Assembly: GCA_032717465.1 (NCBI GenBank)
Contig: CM064697.1
Location: forward strand, 7,730,033-7,794,032
Origin: Coenobita brevimanus
Lineage: Eukaryota; Arthropoda; Malacostraca; Decapoda; Coenobitidae
DNA length: 64,000 bases
Direction: 5' to 3'
Part shown: piece after piece, positions 23,501 to 37,400 of the stretch
Numbering within the stretch: position 1 is the stretch's first letter
Layout of the letters: every line of letters starts with the position of its first letter
Translations under genes and position numbers: made by a program
Notes under the pieces: model-generated
Seen by the model: the letters and a program-made list of their open reading frames with translations, nothing else
Told to the model about the DNA's origin: nothing
Databases searched by the model: none

Positions 23501-24856
23501 GAGGGTCATATCAACTACGGAAGGCAGGGTGACGAACCTTCGCAGAACGCACCTGGAACACTTGAAATGTGCTTTCATCGGAAAACATAACTTTTCTCCA
23601 CTCATCCGATGTCCAATGTGCATACTTCTTGGCAAACTGAATGCGCCGCTTCTTCATGCAGCCAGTAAGAAGCGGTTTCTTCGCTGCGATGCAGCTTGGT
23701 AAACCTAGTTCCTTCTGCAAGCAGTGTTGGATAGTTTGAACTGAGACATCTTGTAACAGCTGGGGATGCATTCTCTTCAATTCTGCTGCTGTCAGTCAAG
23801 GATTCTTGATTACTTCCCTCTTCAGAAGCGTATCTGTACCTCTGGAAGTCGTCCTCTTCTTTCCACTGCCATGCTTGTTCTCTGGTACAACATCAGGTGG
23901 CAGGCCACGCACTGCAGCAAGAATCTTCATGTCGGTCGATTTTGTGCGTCCAGTACGTTCACAAATCGTGTTGATAGGGACATTATCCTGCCTCCATTCA
24001 ATGATATGGACCCTCTCATCCCTTGAGCAGTAATTTCCAGACATGACAACTCGACTCTAGGAAAATAACACGGCAAACAGTAACATCATCATCATCCAAT
24101 CCTACACTGCCCCATGAGGAGCGTAGAAGCCTGGGGCTAGGCAAGTTGGTTCTGACATTTAAGATGAGAGTGACCAGCCTCAATCATCCCTGAGTGGCAT
24201 TACATGAGCAATAAACCCCAACCATCCCTTGGATATATACCTTCACCGGCTCAATCCGATTGGAGCGCAATAGTTACCCACTAAACCACCAGGCGCCAAA
24301 ATTTGGTTATATGGTTACCATCCAGCGTAGTAAATGGTTTCCTGGTGTACGGGAAACCATTTGGCTTGTCACTCAGTGCAGAGTCACCCACTGGCAGAAG
24401 GACGAGGAAAGAATGAAGGAAAGAACGACGGAAGAGGGAGTGTAAAGTCACCCATAAGCAGAAGGACGAGGAAAGAATGAAGGAAAGAAAGACAGAAGAG
24501 TATGGAAAGAAAGAAGGATGGAGGAGAGGAAAGGGCAGACACCTGAGAGCAGCACTACATCGAGTGAGTGGATGGTGAGCGCCCCCAAGCAAACAGTAAT
24601 GCATATGAAAGAAGAGGGAGGTGCAAGCTTGAAGCGATGGGAACATATACTCCCACTATTGCTCCTGGGCAAGCACTGACGTGCTGAGTGTTTCACCACC
24701 TCCTGCCAACACCAGAGGAGTTCCCAGTTACTTCTTGCACAAAAAATTCACTTGGTAGGGGTGGAAACACAAAGCAAAGACAGACAACTCTTCCACTGCA
24801 ATGTAGGTCGTAAGTCAGTTTGCGGTGGGTGTACATACATACTGTACATATATACA

Positions 24857-24907
<51 letters not shown>

Positions 24908-24925
24908 TATATATATTTATGTATA

Positions 24926-24977
<52 letters not shown>

Positions 24978-27900
24978 TATATATATTTATGTATATGTAT
25001 ATATACAGGAATCCCTCATTTATCTGGACATAATAGAGCCAAAGGCATGTCCCGGTAGTGGCAACATCCAGATAATGAATACTATTCCCCTACCATACCC
25101 AGACCCTACCTATACCCACCTCCAACCTATACCTAACTTATTTGTACTGTACCTATGCTTAATTTGGCAGTGTTTTCCGGTCATTCAGGCATATTTAGAC
25201 ATCAAAACACACACAGGAATATCCAAAGTAATGCTAAACACCAAGAAAACCATGAAAAAAAAAAATGAAAACAAAAAAACACTCTACCTATATACGACTG
25301 TATGTAAAGTACCCCTCCTATTTTTGGCACTCTTTTCAGGTCAATCTGCCATATTTAGACATGAAAACACACATAGGAATATCCAAAGTAATGCTAAACA
25401 TAAAACAATCAAAATAAAAACACTGAAAACCAAAAAACACCCAGCTTATGCACGACTGTATGTACAGTAGCCCTCCCAGTTTTGACACTGTTTTCAGGTC
25501 AATCTACCAAATTTAGACATCAAAACACAAATGATTATCCATAATGCTAAACATCATGAAAACAATGCATAAACAACAAAAATCCACAAAAAAGCTGATG
25601 ACCCTTTGAAAATCTGTTGTCTGTGATGAGTGACTGCACCCAGGACTCAAAAAAAATAATTCCATATGCCACCATAAATTGGTTATATTGGTATAAATCG
25701 TATCCCATCATCTTTGCTGGTGTTTATACTATAAGATAAGCTAATAAATGCACATAAAACTGACAAGTAAGAGTATGAAATTCACACAGGAATAAAGTGT
25801 TCAGGAGTAAAGCTTGTCTTCATATAACTTTCCACCATCCTACTTCAAAATTTTGCCAGCATCTTTCAAGAGTTAAGCATATGTCTAGATGCAGAATTTC
25901 ATGAACTTTCCCGTAGTCACCACGGAATTTCCGTAAGACCAATGGTTGTCAAATAAATCGCAAAAAATTTTGAAAACTCACGAGTCAATGTTATCACCAC
26001 AGAAGAGGGTAAGGACTGAAGGAGTGAGGGGGGAGCCAGGAGGGTATGGAGGAGGGAAGGGAGGGGGAGAGGCAGGGTTGTGGGCAGGTTTCTCCCCCTT
26101 CTGTCAACCAGTAGACAGGCGCTTTTGCCATAAGCAGGGTTGTGGGCAGGTTTCTCCCCCTTCTGCCAACCAGTAGACAGGCGCTTTTGCCATACATTTA
26201 CTTGTGGCTTGCAGTCTGCTAGACGCCGAGTGGCCATACAACCCATTGTGACCAGTGGACTTTCGAACTTCAATAAAGAGGCAGGCGGCCACTGTTGCCG
26301 AACATGTACTCGTGGCTTGTGGTCTGTGTTCAACAGAGGTGGGGGCAAGGAAAGACTTAGCCCCTGTGGCTGCACAATATTAGACATTCGGTGGGGAATG
26401 CGCATGGACGTTTTGACACCGCTTGAGGGTTACAGTCGTAAAACTTGGGTGCTGGAGGTTCGTTGAGAGTGACAGGATGAGAGAGCTATTTTGACCATTC
26501 AGTACAGGGTCAGACAGACATTTTAGTTCTGGTTGTGGGATGCAGACTGCAGTACTTCCCACTCACGGCTCGGGCCCAGTGGCTATGATATCAAATGTTT
26601 GGACATGTTGGCTAGCTGGCTGAAGTTCTTGGGCAGTTTTATGTCCGGATAATAGCAAGAAAATTCGGATAATGGTTTAACCCCTTAAATGCGGCCGTGT
26701 ACAGCCGATCCCCCCTGTGTGGCGGGGTTGTAGCGGGGTCTGAGTACCTGTGGGAAAATATTTGCCAAAAATCAGAGATTAACCCTAGAACATTAAAATT
26801 TTTATGGCATATAGTACTTATATTCAGCTTTCTCCTGAGACAGGTTTTGAGCCTTCGTGGACTACCCAAGGACTTGTGGAGACTTGCAAAGTTTGGTAAC
26901 AAAGTCTTCACTTTCACACCTCCAGCAACCCGGTTTCCCCTCTACCACAGCCTCAATCTGTCACAGTACACTTTATACAACAACGTACAGGTAGTTTGGA
27001 ATCCGTATTTGTACAATAAGCACTGAAAATAAGACTACAATTAACGGAACGTACAGGTAGTTTGGAATCCGTATTTGTACAATAAGCACTGAAAATAAGA
27101 CTACAATCAACGGAGCGTACGGCCGACATGCAGCGCGGCGGCGGTCTTCCCGTCACTGAACACACATTTCCCTTTTCACAGCTAAAAACACGTATACTAC
27201 ATTATTTTCCTTCATAGTACTTCCCAAAGGCTCGCTTGGCACTATTACGGCCATAAAAATCACTGCACTGCCAGTATTGTGAAGAGGGAATGAGAAAGAC
27301 CACCGTGGCGCGATTTTATTCTCCCTTACGGCAGGCACTTTTATTCTCGCTCCTGTCGGCCGCTCGCACTTCATTTCTATCGCTCACTTTCACTCTCGCT
27401 GTCAGTTTAGTGCCTTATTCATCAGTGTCACTGTCATTAGTTATAAAAATAATATTTTCTACACACCAAACTGTCACTGTCATAACATAGAATAGAAAAA
27501 TATGCTTTAAACTTCTTACACTGGAGTGACTGTCACTCTCAATACTTATATTATTACTATGTACAATTATTTACACTGAAATCACTGTCACTGTCAGTGC
27601 TTTTACAACTACATACACTAATTTACACTCAACAGACTGTCACTGTCAGTACGTACAAGAAAACTAAACACTAGTATCACTGTCACTCTCAGTATTATTT
27701 ACAAGATTTTTACCCTTATTTTCAATATCTAGTCAGGCTGTGGTAGTCAAAGAAACATGGGTAAGTGCAGAGGGGAATTTGGCACTCTTTGCACTGCAAG
27801 GAGGTGCGCCTAAATGTTCTGTCTTGCCGGGTAGTGTGGCTGCACACATGACACCTCCTCAGTGCTTTTCCCCTCTTGGCAGTGCTAGGCAGTGGCTCCA

Positions 27901-30900
27901 GGCGGTGTCGCTGAAGGTAGTCCTGGCACTGTAGGCGGTCTGGAGGTGTGTGTGAGTGGCGCCTGGGACCTGATGGCAGTACCTGCCCAAAACGCTGAAG
28001 CAGCTGGTAGACACAAGTCTTAGAAAACTGCCTGAGAGAGTAGTTAGCTGGCTTCCTGTTCTTGATTTTATATAGGATGAAGGCGTTCAGCATGCACATA
28101 TCAAGCAAGTGCAAGAACACCTTCCTGTACCAGCGACGGTTCCTCCTCAGGCAGTCAATCTCTCCGATCATCATATCTGACTTGTCCACCAGCTGCATAT
28201 TGACGTAGTCAATTACAGCATCAGGCTTCATTACAGGATCGCCAATCCTTCTGTCGACCTTCCCTGTGGCTTGCATTTCCCCCTTGTGAACTGTGGTGAA
28301 CACATTGACGATCCTCTTGTCATGCCACCTGATCGCCAGCATCTTGTCGGATTTCTTCAGGTGCACATCTCCCCGCTTTGATCCTTCAGCCTCGGGGAAG
28401 GCAGGGTAGTGTGCCCTATTGCTACGGACAGTGCCACAGGATCCGACGCCGTGCTCTGAAAGGTACTTGACGAGTTTGGGAGCTGTATAATAATTGTCCG
28501 TATACAGGACATGATTCCCGCCAAAGTACTTTTCCAGAAGCACTTTCACCACAGAACCAGAGAATCCAAGGGGGTCAGTCTTGTCCAAGTCCACACTGCT
28601 GGCGGTGTAGATAACGAAGTCTAGGATGAACCCCGTCTTGCAGTCGCACAGCACGAAAAACTTTATTCCAAAGTGGTGGCGTTTGCTTGGAATATACTGC
28701 ACGAACCGAAGACGGCCACTGAACAAAACCAAGGACTCGTCGATCACTACTTTCTTGAAGGACCGAAGGAACGTCATAAACTTGTCCTTGATCAGGTTCA
28801 GGATTTCCCTCACTTTCCATAGGGGGTCAGTCCGGGAAGGCTCATCGTTGTTGGCAAAGTGAAGGTACGTCATGAGTTGCCTGAAACGATCACGACTCAT
28901 GTACTTGTTGAAGATGGGTTTGGGGCAAAGATCGTCAGCACTCCAGTACTCCTCGAGCTTGTGCTTCCAGTTATGTGGCATGAGAAGCATCAAGCCGATG
29001 AATGCAAATAGTTCCCGGATCGTCAAAGGAACCCATGCTGCCATCCGCGACGCGGATGGCGTTGCACCTTCACCTTCACGAACTGCAGCAGATTGTCCTT
29101 CGTACCTGTTCGTCTCGGTACATATCTGCTCCATGACTTCGTTATCCAGGAAGGCCAACAGGTAGTCCAAACATTCACCACCCTCGGGGACAGGGAAGTC
29201 AGCCTGGATCCCACACCCACTGGCATCAAAGGGCAGATCCTCTGGCACAAAATCAGAGCCCTCAGACCACACGAAGGCATCCAGAGTGCCCTGCCTAGGC
29301 TGGGAGGGGGTGGGGGCGGCGGGGGGTGAGGCAGGCCGTGTGGCAGTGGGTGAGGCAGGCCGTGTGGCAGAGGGTGAGCTAGGTCATGTCTGTGTGGTGG
29401 TGGTGGGGGAGATAAGGAGAAGGTTCAAGGTCACTCGCAGTAGCCTGAGTGGTGAGTTGCCTAGTGCAGGAAACCTTACCACTAATTCTAGCACTAGGAG
29501 ACACTTTCCTACTCATGCCAGCACGAACACGGGGCCTACGAAAACCTCTACGCAAACCAGACTGCCTACTTCCCTTCCGAGGTGGTGAAGGAGACTCCGA
29601 AGACTCAGGAGAAAGCACAGCAGACGAAGATGACGAAAGAATGGGGCTGGGAGTGCGAGGCGGTATGGCGGCAGCGTGACCTGGTGTGTGGGACAATGGC
29701 CGGTCTGAGGAGGACAATGGCTGGGAACCGGGGTCACCACTTCGCTTCCTCTTGGCCCCCTTACCATACACTAATCCCTTTTTCACTGGAGCCTTGCCTG
29801 ATGAGGTGCTAGGCACAGGAATTGTCTCTTCCTGCACCTCAGACTCAGCACTCGATAAAGCATCTGATTCGGCAAGGCTTGATAACGCTCCAATGTCATT
29901 ACCGTAATCCATTGAAGCTTTCAATAATTCTTTGCCTATAGCAGAGTCACTAAGGCCCTTAGCACTTCCTAGTAAGGGTTTGGACGGGATAGAGGTCACA
30001 AAGCCCTTTTTCGGAGGGCTGGAAGGCACTGACTTGGAAGAGCTAGAATGAGACATGGTGTCACCTTCAAAGACTGCGGTAAACTGACGCTAAACAGGGG
30101 CAAACTGCGGGAAAAAAAGCTAGTGTGACAACTGGGGAAACAAGCGTTTCCAATTAGTATAAAGTGCTTGCAAGAGGAAGGCGCAGATTGACATGTCTGA
30201 GCTGTCCGCGCGCTGCCATATAGCACGACGAGGGGGGCCAGGCAGCGGTGCGTGGGTGGGTAAAAAAAATGATACTTGGCAACAATGGAGGTCAGTGGTA
30301 CAAAGGTCAAGTGTGCTAAAAGTAGCTAAAGGGTGGCAGTACTGATAGACAATACCAGCTGGAGCCTGCTTGCCTGCGGTTACTCAAAATTTACTAGAAT
30401 CGCAAACGCGACGATCCGCCGTTATGTCCTTTTTGCCGAGCGTCGCAAACGCGACGATCCGCGTTTAAAGGGTTAATAAAGCCAAGGCCCAGCATCCGGA
30501 TACTGCACATGTTCAGATAACGAACGTCCAGACAATTGAGGGATCACTGTATATATGTATGTATGACTATATATTCAGTACATACTGTATATCTATATCT
30601 ATTTATCTATAAGTGGTTGGTGGTGGTGTTCATCATCCACTCACTTGATGTAGTGCTGCCTACTTCTTCCTGAGTCTTTATAATTTCTTTTTCTGTGCCT
30701 GCCCTCCTCTCTTCCTATATCTCCCATCTTTCCTGTCACTTCTTATTGCTCTTCTTTCCTTTACAAGTGGCTTTACATTAAGTGACAAGCCAAATGGTTT
30801 CCTGTAAGCCAGGAAACCATTTACAACGCTGGGTGGTAACCATATAAGCAACCCATACATGCTCCCTACGTGTCAACAAGTGGGTTGGTGGAGGGTTAGT

Positions 30901-31405
30901 GCCCCTCCCTGTAAAACCAATAACTCAAAGTCAAATGGCCACCCCTTACGGGATTATGGTGTCTGGCAATAGGTAGATAGATAGACAGTGTATAAATATA
31001 TATATATATATATTATGGAGCCTCTATGGTAAAATGTGCGTTTCCGTACACTGGAGAGCGAGGGTTCGCGCCCCGCCAGGGTAAAAAACTTTGGGAGCAT
31101 TCTCCTGGCCACGTACTGCATTGGCGGACACAAGGGGTGCTGTGGTTGAACCATTGTCGCTTACTATAAATGTATGCTTGCACCCAGTCGGCTTGTGCAG
31201 GCCAATTACGCTTGGTTCACAGACTACGCACACATCCAAAGCTACTCCAACACAAACAGTTACACTTACAAGCACTTCACACCCCACATACAGTCTCTAC
31301 CAGACAGCCTAAGCCACTTGGTAGAGATACATTGGCTGTATAGTCCCCACTTCGGTTGGGATAGGCCGGTCCTGCAGTGGATACTCAAACGGCTGCTGCT
31401 GCTGA

Positions 31406-31458
<53 letters not shown>

Positions 31459-34400
31459 CAGAGCCTGTATAGTACAGTGATAGTGTGTGTGTCTCGCACG
31501 CTGGTGGACGCGGGTTCACCTCCTGCCAAAGTTGTAAAAACTTTGGGAAGCGTTCACCGAGCCACAGACTGCTTTGGCAGACATAAGGGGTGCTGAGGTT
31601 GAACCAGTGTCGCATACTAGTATGCTTGCATCCAGTCGGCTTACGGCGGGCTGATGACACTTGGTTCACAGACCACACACACGTCGAGAGCCACTCCAAC
31701 ATTACAATTACACTCAATAGCACTTCTCACCATACAGCAGCAAGGTGTATCAACAGACTAGTACAAGGTAGCCAACCGATGCCTAGGAAAATCCTTCAAC
31801 GCACCAGCCACTGAGAACGCCTGCAACGTGCCAGCCAATCAGAATTCATTTCAGGAACAGCCCACCCTGCATGCTGAGCTTACTGTCGCTTTCTCATTCT
31901 CTCGTGGATCTCGTTCAGTGAAGTCGTATCTATGCACTCTGCTATTGTGACCATGCAGTGGCAAAACCCTACTGCTAAGACTTACTCTGCGGCCTCCCAT
32001 GCCTCCTCATTGTTGCTGCAAACCTTGTAGCCTCTCATTGCTTCATGTTCTAGTACTCTATTGTGAGTCTGAAATTATTGTACATGTGATTACTGCTGCT
32101 AGGCTACACGGGATTCAGTGTGCTGTACTTTACTGCATGGTGTACAACTCTCCCCTCCATTGATGCCAACACCAGGTGAGTAGATAGTGCACTACATACC
32201 GTACTGTATTACTGTGCTGTATCAATACTGTACTGCATTTAATGTTTAGTTTTCATCATTTGCTCATGGGAAAGTTGTTAGGATAGACGGTTGAGAAAAG
32301 CAAGAGGAATCAATCCATCGAAAAAAAAAAAAAAAGCATGCTCTTCATCAGCGGATAATTGTGGTGCCCATACAGTTTTCTACAAAAAAAATATATATGA
32401 CCCTAACTACCAATGAGCTTTCAATATCTTACAGTATCTTGGCAAGTCCATTCTGTTAATATTTTTCATAAAACATGGAAAAATGAGCTAAAGAAATAAA
32501 TACTGAGCATTTATTAGTGAGCTGATGATCTGGAATGTAGTGTTGTACAGCAGAAGTATCATGACTCCCATGCTCACAGTTATGTACTGTACTGTATATG
32601 GAAGCAGCTCACCAATTTATTTTTCATGTGACTGCTATCACTCCACCTCTCACTCACCACTCAGCTGATTTGCATATAGTACAGTAAATACCTACAAATA
32701 GCAAGCACAGTAATTTTGTCCAACAAAGCAAACCTTCACTTCTCTCAGCTAGATTTTATCTTCTCTCCCAGCGCAGATGCATTCAAAGGTAATGTACAAA
32801 TTCATCTTAGAACACATTTGCACTGGCGGTGAAGATAAAATCTAGCTGAAAGAAACGAAGGTTTGTTTTGTTGGATAAAATTACTGCACTTGGAATTCAT
32901 AGGTATTTACTGTACCACTGTATATGCAAACCAGCTGAGTAGTGAGTGAGGGGTGGAGTGATAACAGTCAGGTGAGGAGGTTATGCTTCAAATGGAATTG
33001 TTCGTGTGGCCCTGGATACGAGTGGTATCGTATATACCGCAATGATATAACCAAAATTTAAAAGTATATATCAGATGTCTGGGAAAAATAAGTAACCAAG
33101 AAGGTAAAGTCCCCAAGCTTCCCGGTTAACTGGAATTGTAATGTATAGTATTACTGTACTGTAGCAATACTGTATTGTATTTTATGCTCAGTTTTCATCT
33201 CATACTCATGGGAGTTTTTAGGACAGAGGGTCATAACGGAGAGTAACATAATATCCTGGTTCATGCCTAATGTTGAGCTGATGGTGGGGTGGGGGGCACT
33301 ATGAAATATCTGGCATTTCACTTTATTCTGCGTAGAACTTGGCTGAATTACAACAAATAATTAAGAGTTTCCTGTGCTTGGTCATGAGCAATAGTGGTGG
33401 ATTCAGCCCATGCATAAGGATGCGGGGGGATCCTTGAGGACAAAGGCATTCACACAACCTAAATAGTACGGTATTCCCTACAGTACAGTAAGACCTCACT
33501 ATAATGGACTAATTGGGGCCCAAACCATTCCGAAAAATGCGAAAATCTGATAAAAGCGACATCCGGACTTCCCCCTGCTAATCCAGATTTTTTCCAAAAT
33601 ATCAGACATTAGTCCGGATTGCATGAACAGTTTTTAAACTGTTTTAGTTACCATTGTGGTACTGTACTGTGTTATAACTTCACAACATTAATCAAGTGGT
33701 ATAATCTCTTTCCTTGTCCTTCTGCTTACGGGTGACTTTACACTCCCTCTTCTGTCTTTCTTTCCTTCATCCTTTCCTCTTCCTTCAGCCTGTGGGTGAC
33801 TCTATACTGAGTGACAAGCCAAATGGTTTCCTGTACACCAGGAAAGCATTTACTACGCTGGGTGGTAACCATATAACCAGATTTTGGCGCCTGGTGGTTT
33901 TAGTGGGTAATTATTGCGCTCCAATCGGACTGAGCCGGTGAAGGTTTATATCCAAGGGATGGTTGTGGTTGATTGCTCATGTAATACCGCTCAGGGATGA
34001 GTAAGGCTGGTCACTCATCTTAAATGTCGGGACCAACTGCCTAGCCCCAGGCTCCTACGCTCCTCATGGGGCTGTGTAGGATTGGATGATGGATGGATGG
34101 ATATAATAATAATGTACTGTACACTGATAAACATGTCTTTTATTTACGGTACCTTGCTGTGGTGAACATAGCTGAAGTGGTCAGGAAGTCCGGACTGCTT
34201 CTGGCTTTATCGGATTTTTTCTGATATATTGGAATTTAGTCTGGTACAAGAGAATTCCGGACTACTGAAGTCCATTATATCGAGGTTTTACTGTATATTC
34301 TACATCCAAATAAGAACACCGTCATTTGGCTAAACATTTACGGACAGCATTAACTCTTTATATGGCAGACCCTCATTTAATGTACAGTATTCATTCTGGC

Positions 34401-37400
34401 TCACACAGTTTTTTTGCAGTGCCTCTAAACTTGCTTGCTGAGTTATAAAGAAAATAAAAAGGTACTGTATGGTAAAAAAGGGCCATTTTTCATTCACAGC
34501 AAGAAAGTATTGAAAGCAACAAGGGAAGCAGCACCACCTTGCTTATAACACCACACAGGCATCACAAACGGTGATGGGAAAAATCATCCCAGATTCAAAC
34601 ACCTGAGAAGAGGGTACATTACTACTTGTCTCCAACTACAACAACTCACAAGATATGATGATCTTCCAACAAAGTCATCAGTGACTTGCACCCACTTGAA
34701 AATAGTGCCTTAGGCCTCGTGCATGAGGTGCATGCTACAGTGGCACTGGTATTCTCATTCAGGCAGTGTTGTCAGTATCTGGGATCAGTTGTGAGGGGAC
34801 GGGTATGGATGGAGCGTCTTATCAGCCAATCCATCCATTACTGTTTTCATACCTGACAGATTCAATTTAGCCTACTATCAGCATACTCTTGATGCTCTTG
34901 ATGCAAAATGCTAAAATCTAGTCAAGATTTGTGGCTGGAAGTGTACCTAGCACAGTATGTAACTGGACCCAAGTATCTTGAGGCAGACATGTAAATGAAT
35001 GTAAAAGCTGGACTGAATCCAGTTGCTGATGAAGTCTTAAAGTGTCAATTTTTGTTTTATTCTGGCCACTGTCAGAAGATATGTGATCCACTGCGGAGAG
35101 ACCTTTTAAACTGAAGGAATGTGATAAAGCCTTCAATAACCCCTTTAGTAATTGGGAGCTCTTCCTAGGTTGAATAAACAGCTAACATGGCCATATAAAT
35201 AAAAGAAACAAAACCAACACTCACCCAGGAGTAGAGAACGAAGAAGTATGGGTTGCAATTACTATATCACAGGACGCCACAAGCTGGCATCCAGCTGCAG
35301 CAGCCACACCATTAACCTTAGCTATCACAGGGACAGGAAGTTTGGCTAGTCCCAGCATCAGGTCAGTACAGACAGCAAACACTTTATCATGGTGTGATCT
35401 CCCATCCTTTGCCGTCTGCCAACAAACAAAAATTTATTCAAACAGGAGTTACACAGCAGTGGACAATATATCTACTTGATCTGCTCAGTACTGTATCCAC
35501 ACCATACAGTATATAAGGTTTATATTATAACGTTCAATGCCACTGAAGTTTTTCTTATGACAGACTAAAATTAAGGCCAAGTGTTTCATAGCTTTAGATA
35601 ATCAGTGACAGGATGATACAGAAACCACCACTACCTTAAGACCATGTGAAAAAGACCAGCAGCTGTTAAACACTACCAACAATACAACTGAAACTAGAAA
35701 GCGCTCCGAAAGTGCATACCTCCACCAATGCCATTGAAATAAAAAAGGATCTGGATCCAAATCCGTGGATATAGGATTCGGATCCGGATCCGGATCCACC
35801 CCAAATTTTAATCAATTCTCTCTTGGTCCATGGCCCACCTTTCCACAAAATTTCACTGAAATTCATTGAGAACTTGGAGATGTTATGCAGGATACTCCGG
35901 AGCTAGATCCACCCCAAAATTTAATCATTTCTTCCTTGGTCCATGGCCCACCCTTCCACAAATTTCATCAAAATCTGTTTATAACTTGTTTAGTAATTCC
36001 AGATTCTGATTCATGGATACAGGATCCAGATCTGGATCTGCCCAGAAATTTAATCAATTCTTCCCTGGTCCATGGAGAATCTTTCCACAAAATTTAATTG
36101 AAATTCATTGACAACTTTTGGAGATACATTGTGTGGGATACTCCGAATCCAGATCTGGCCCAAAACTTAATCATTTCTTCCTTGGCCCATCGCCCACCAT
36201 TCCACAAATTTCATCAAAAACCGTTCATAACTTTTTGAGTAATCCTGCTAACAGCAAACAGACAGGCAAACAAACAAACCAGTGCAGGGTAAAACATAAC
36301 CTCCTTGGCAGAGGTAAATGATAATTTCGAAGATGTTGGTAAACCTCCAATTTCAGATAGTACACTGCAAAACCCAAAACAAGAGTATATCATGCTTATG
36401 TTCTCTGTCTTCCAGGTGAATACACACTTTGATATGAAGCATGTAAATGATAATCAAATGCTCAAAACTTACATAAATGACTGTCAGAAATTGGGGGCAT
36501 ACATACATCTAAACTCTTTAAGTTTTAAAAGGCAGCAAAGTTGTACTGTACACAATGTGCAATACAGCAGATCCTCACTGTAACAGACTAACTGGAGGAA
36601 GGCCAGGTCTGTTAAAGCTGGTAGTCTGTTTATATCTGAGGGTCCCCCTTTGAGATGGGAGTACAATAGCATATTCCAGTACTGCACTAAAAATGTAAAT
36701 TATACCCATTTTACACTAACTTGGTCCATCATTTCACCCTTTTGCAGCTTATTTCACATCCTTTTCATTCCACTTATTCCACTTCTTCATGACTGTTACA
36801 GTATTACTATCATTCCACTTATTCATGACTAGTACAGTATTACTATAGTCTGTTATTACATCCATCCATCCATCATCCAATCCTACATTGCCCCATGAGG
36901 AGTGTAGGAGCCCGGGGCTAGGCAGTTGGTCCCGACATTTAAGATGAGAGTGACCAACCTCACTCATCCCTGAGTGGCATTACATGATAATCAACCCCAA
37001 CCACCCTTTGGATATAAACCTTCACTGGCTCAATCCGACTGGAGCACAATAATTACCCACTAAACCACCAGGCGCCAAAATTTGGTTATATGGTTACCAC
37101 CCAGCGCAGTAAATGGTTTCCTGGTGCAGAGGAAACCGTTTGGCTTGTCACTGTTATTACAACTCAGCGATAATGATGGGGAGAGGGTAATTACAGGCCA
37201 GGCTGGAGTAAAAAGGGTTGGAAATGCATGTATTGCAACCCACTGCAACCCATTTGAAGGACATGGTTCATTATAGATGACAAAAGTTTGGTGGACTTTG
37301 TGGCATCCATTAAATCTCATATCCACTTTACCGGGGTCAGTTATAGCTAGGGTCTATTGTAATAACCAGTCATAATAATTTCTGATTATTTATTGAGTGT

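Larger units (their letters stand above)
25006..30549. mobile_element. Tigger-like element split by a piggyBac-like element
   Basis: Left end CAGGAATCCCTCATTTATCT and right end read inward CAGTGATCCCTCAATTGTCT are inverted repeats, flanked by TA (25004-25005 and 30550-30551). Removing the piggyBac element (26681-30472 plus one TTAA) leaves about 1.75 kb. Two internal tandem blocks were seen and no transposase ORF. TA duplication and CAG ends fit pogo/Tigger. Confidence 0.8.

Noticed and set aside
24752..25470. Open frames with long Ile/Tyr repeats
   Set aside because: They are translations of a TA microsatellite and of an AT-rich tandem repeat.
31017..31745. Genuine tRNA genes
   Set aside because: Box A and box B resemblance is present, but the acceptor stems do not pair and long shared bodies follow; these are SINEs.
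35602..36321. Pro/Asp-rich and FxxGPxPTxP-like open frames
   Set aside because: They are translations of a tandem-dimer repeat element (35717-36316).
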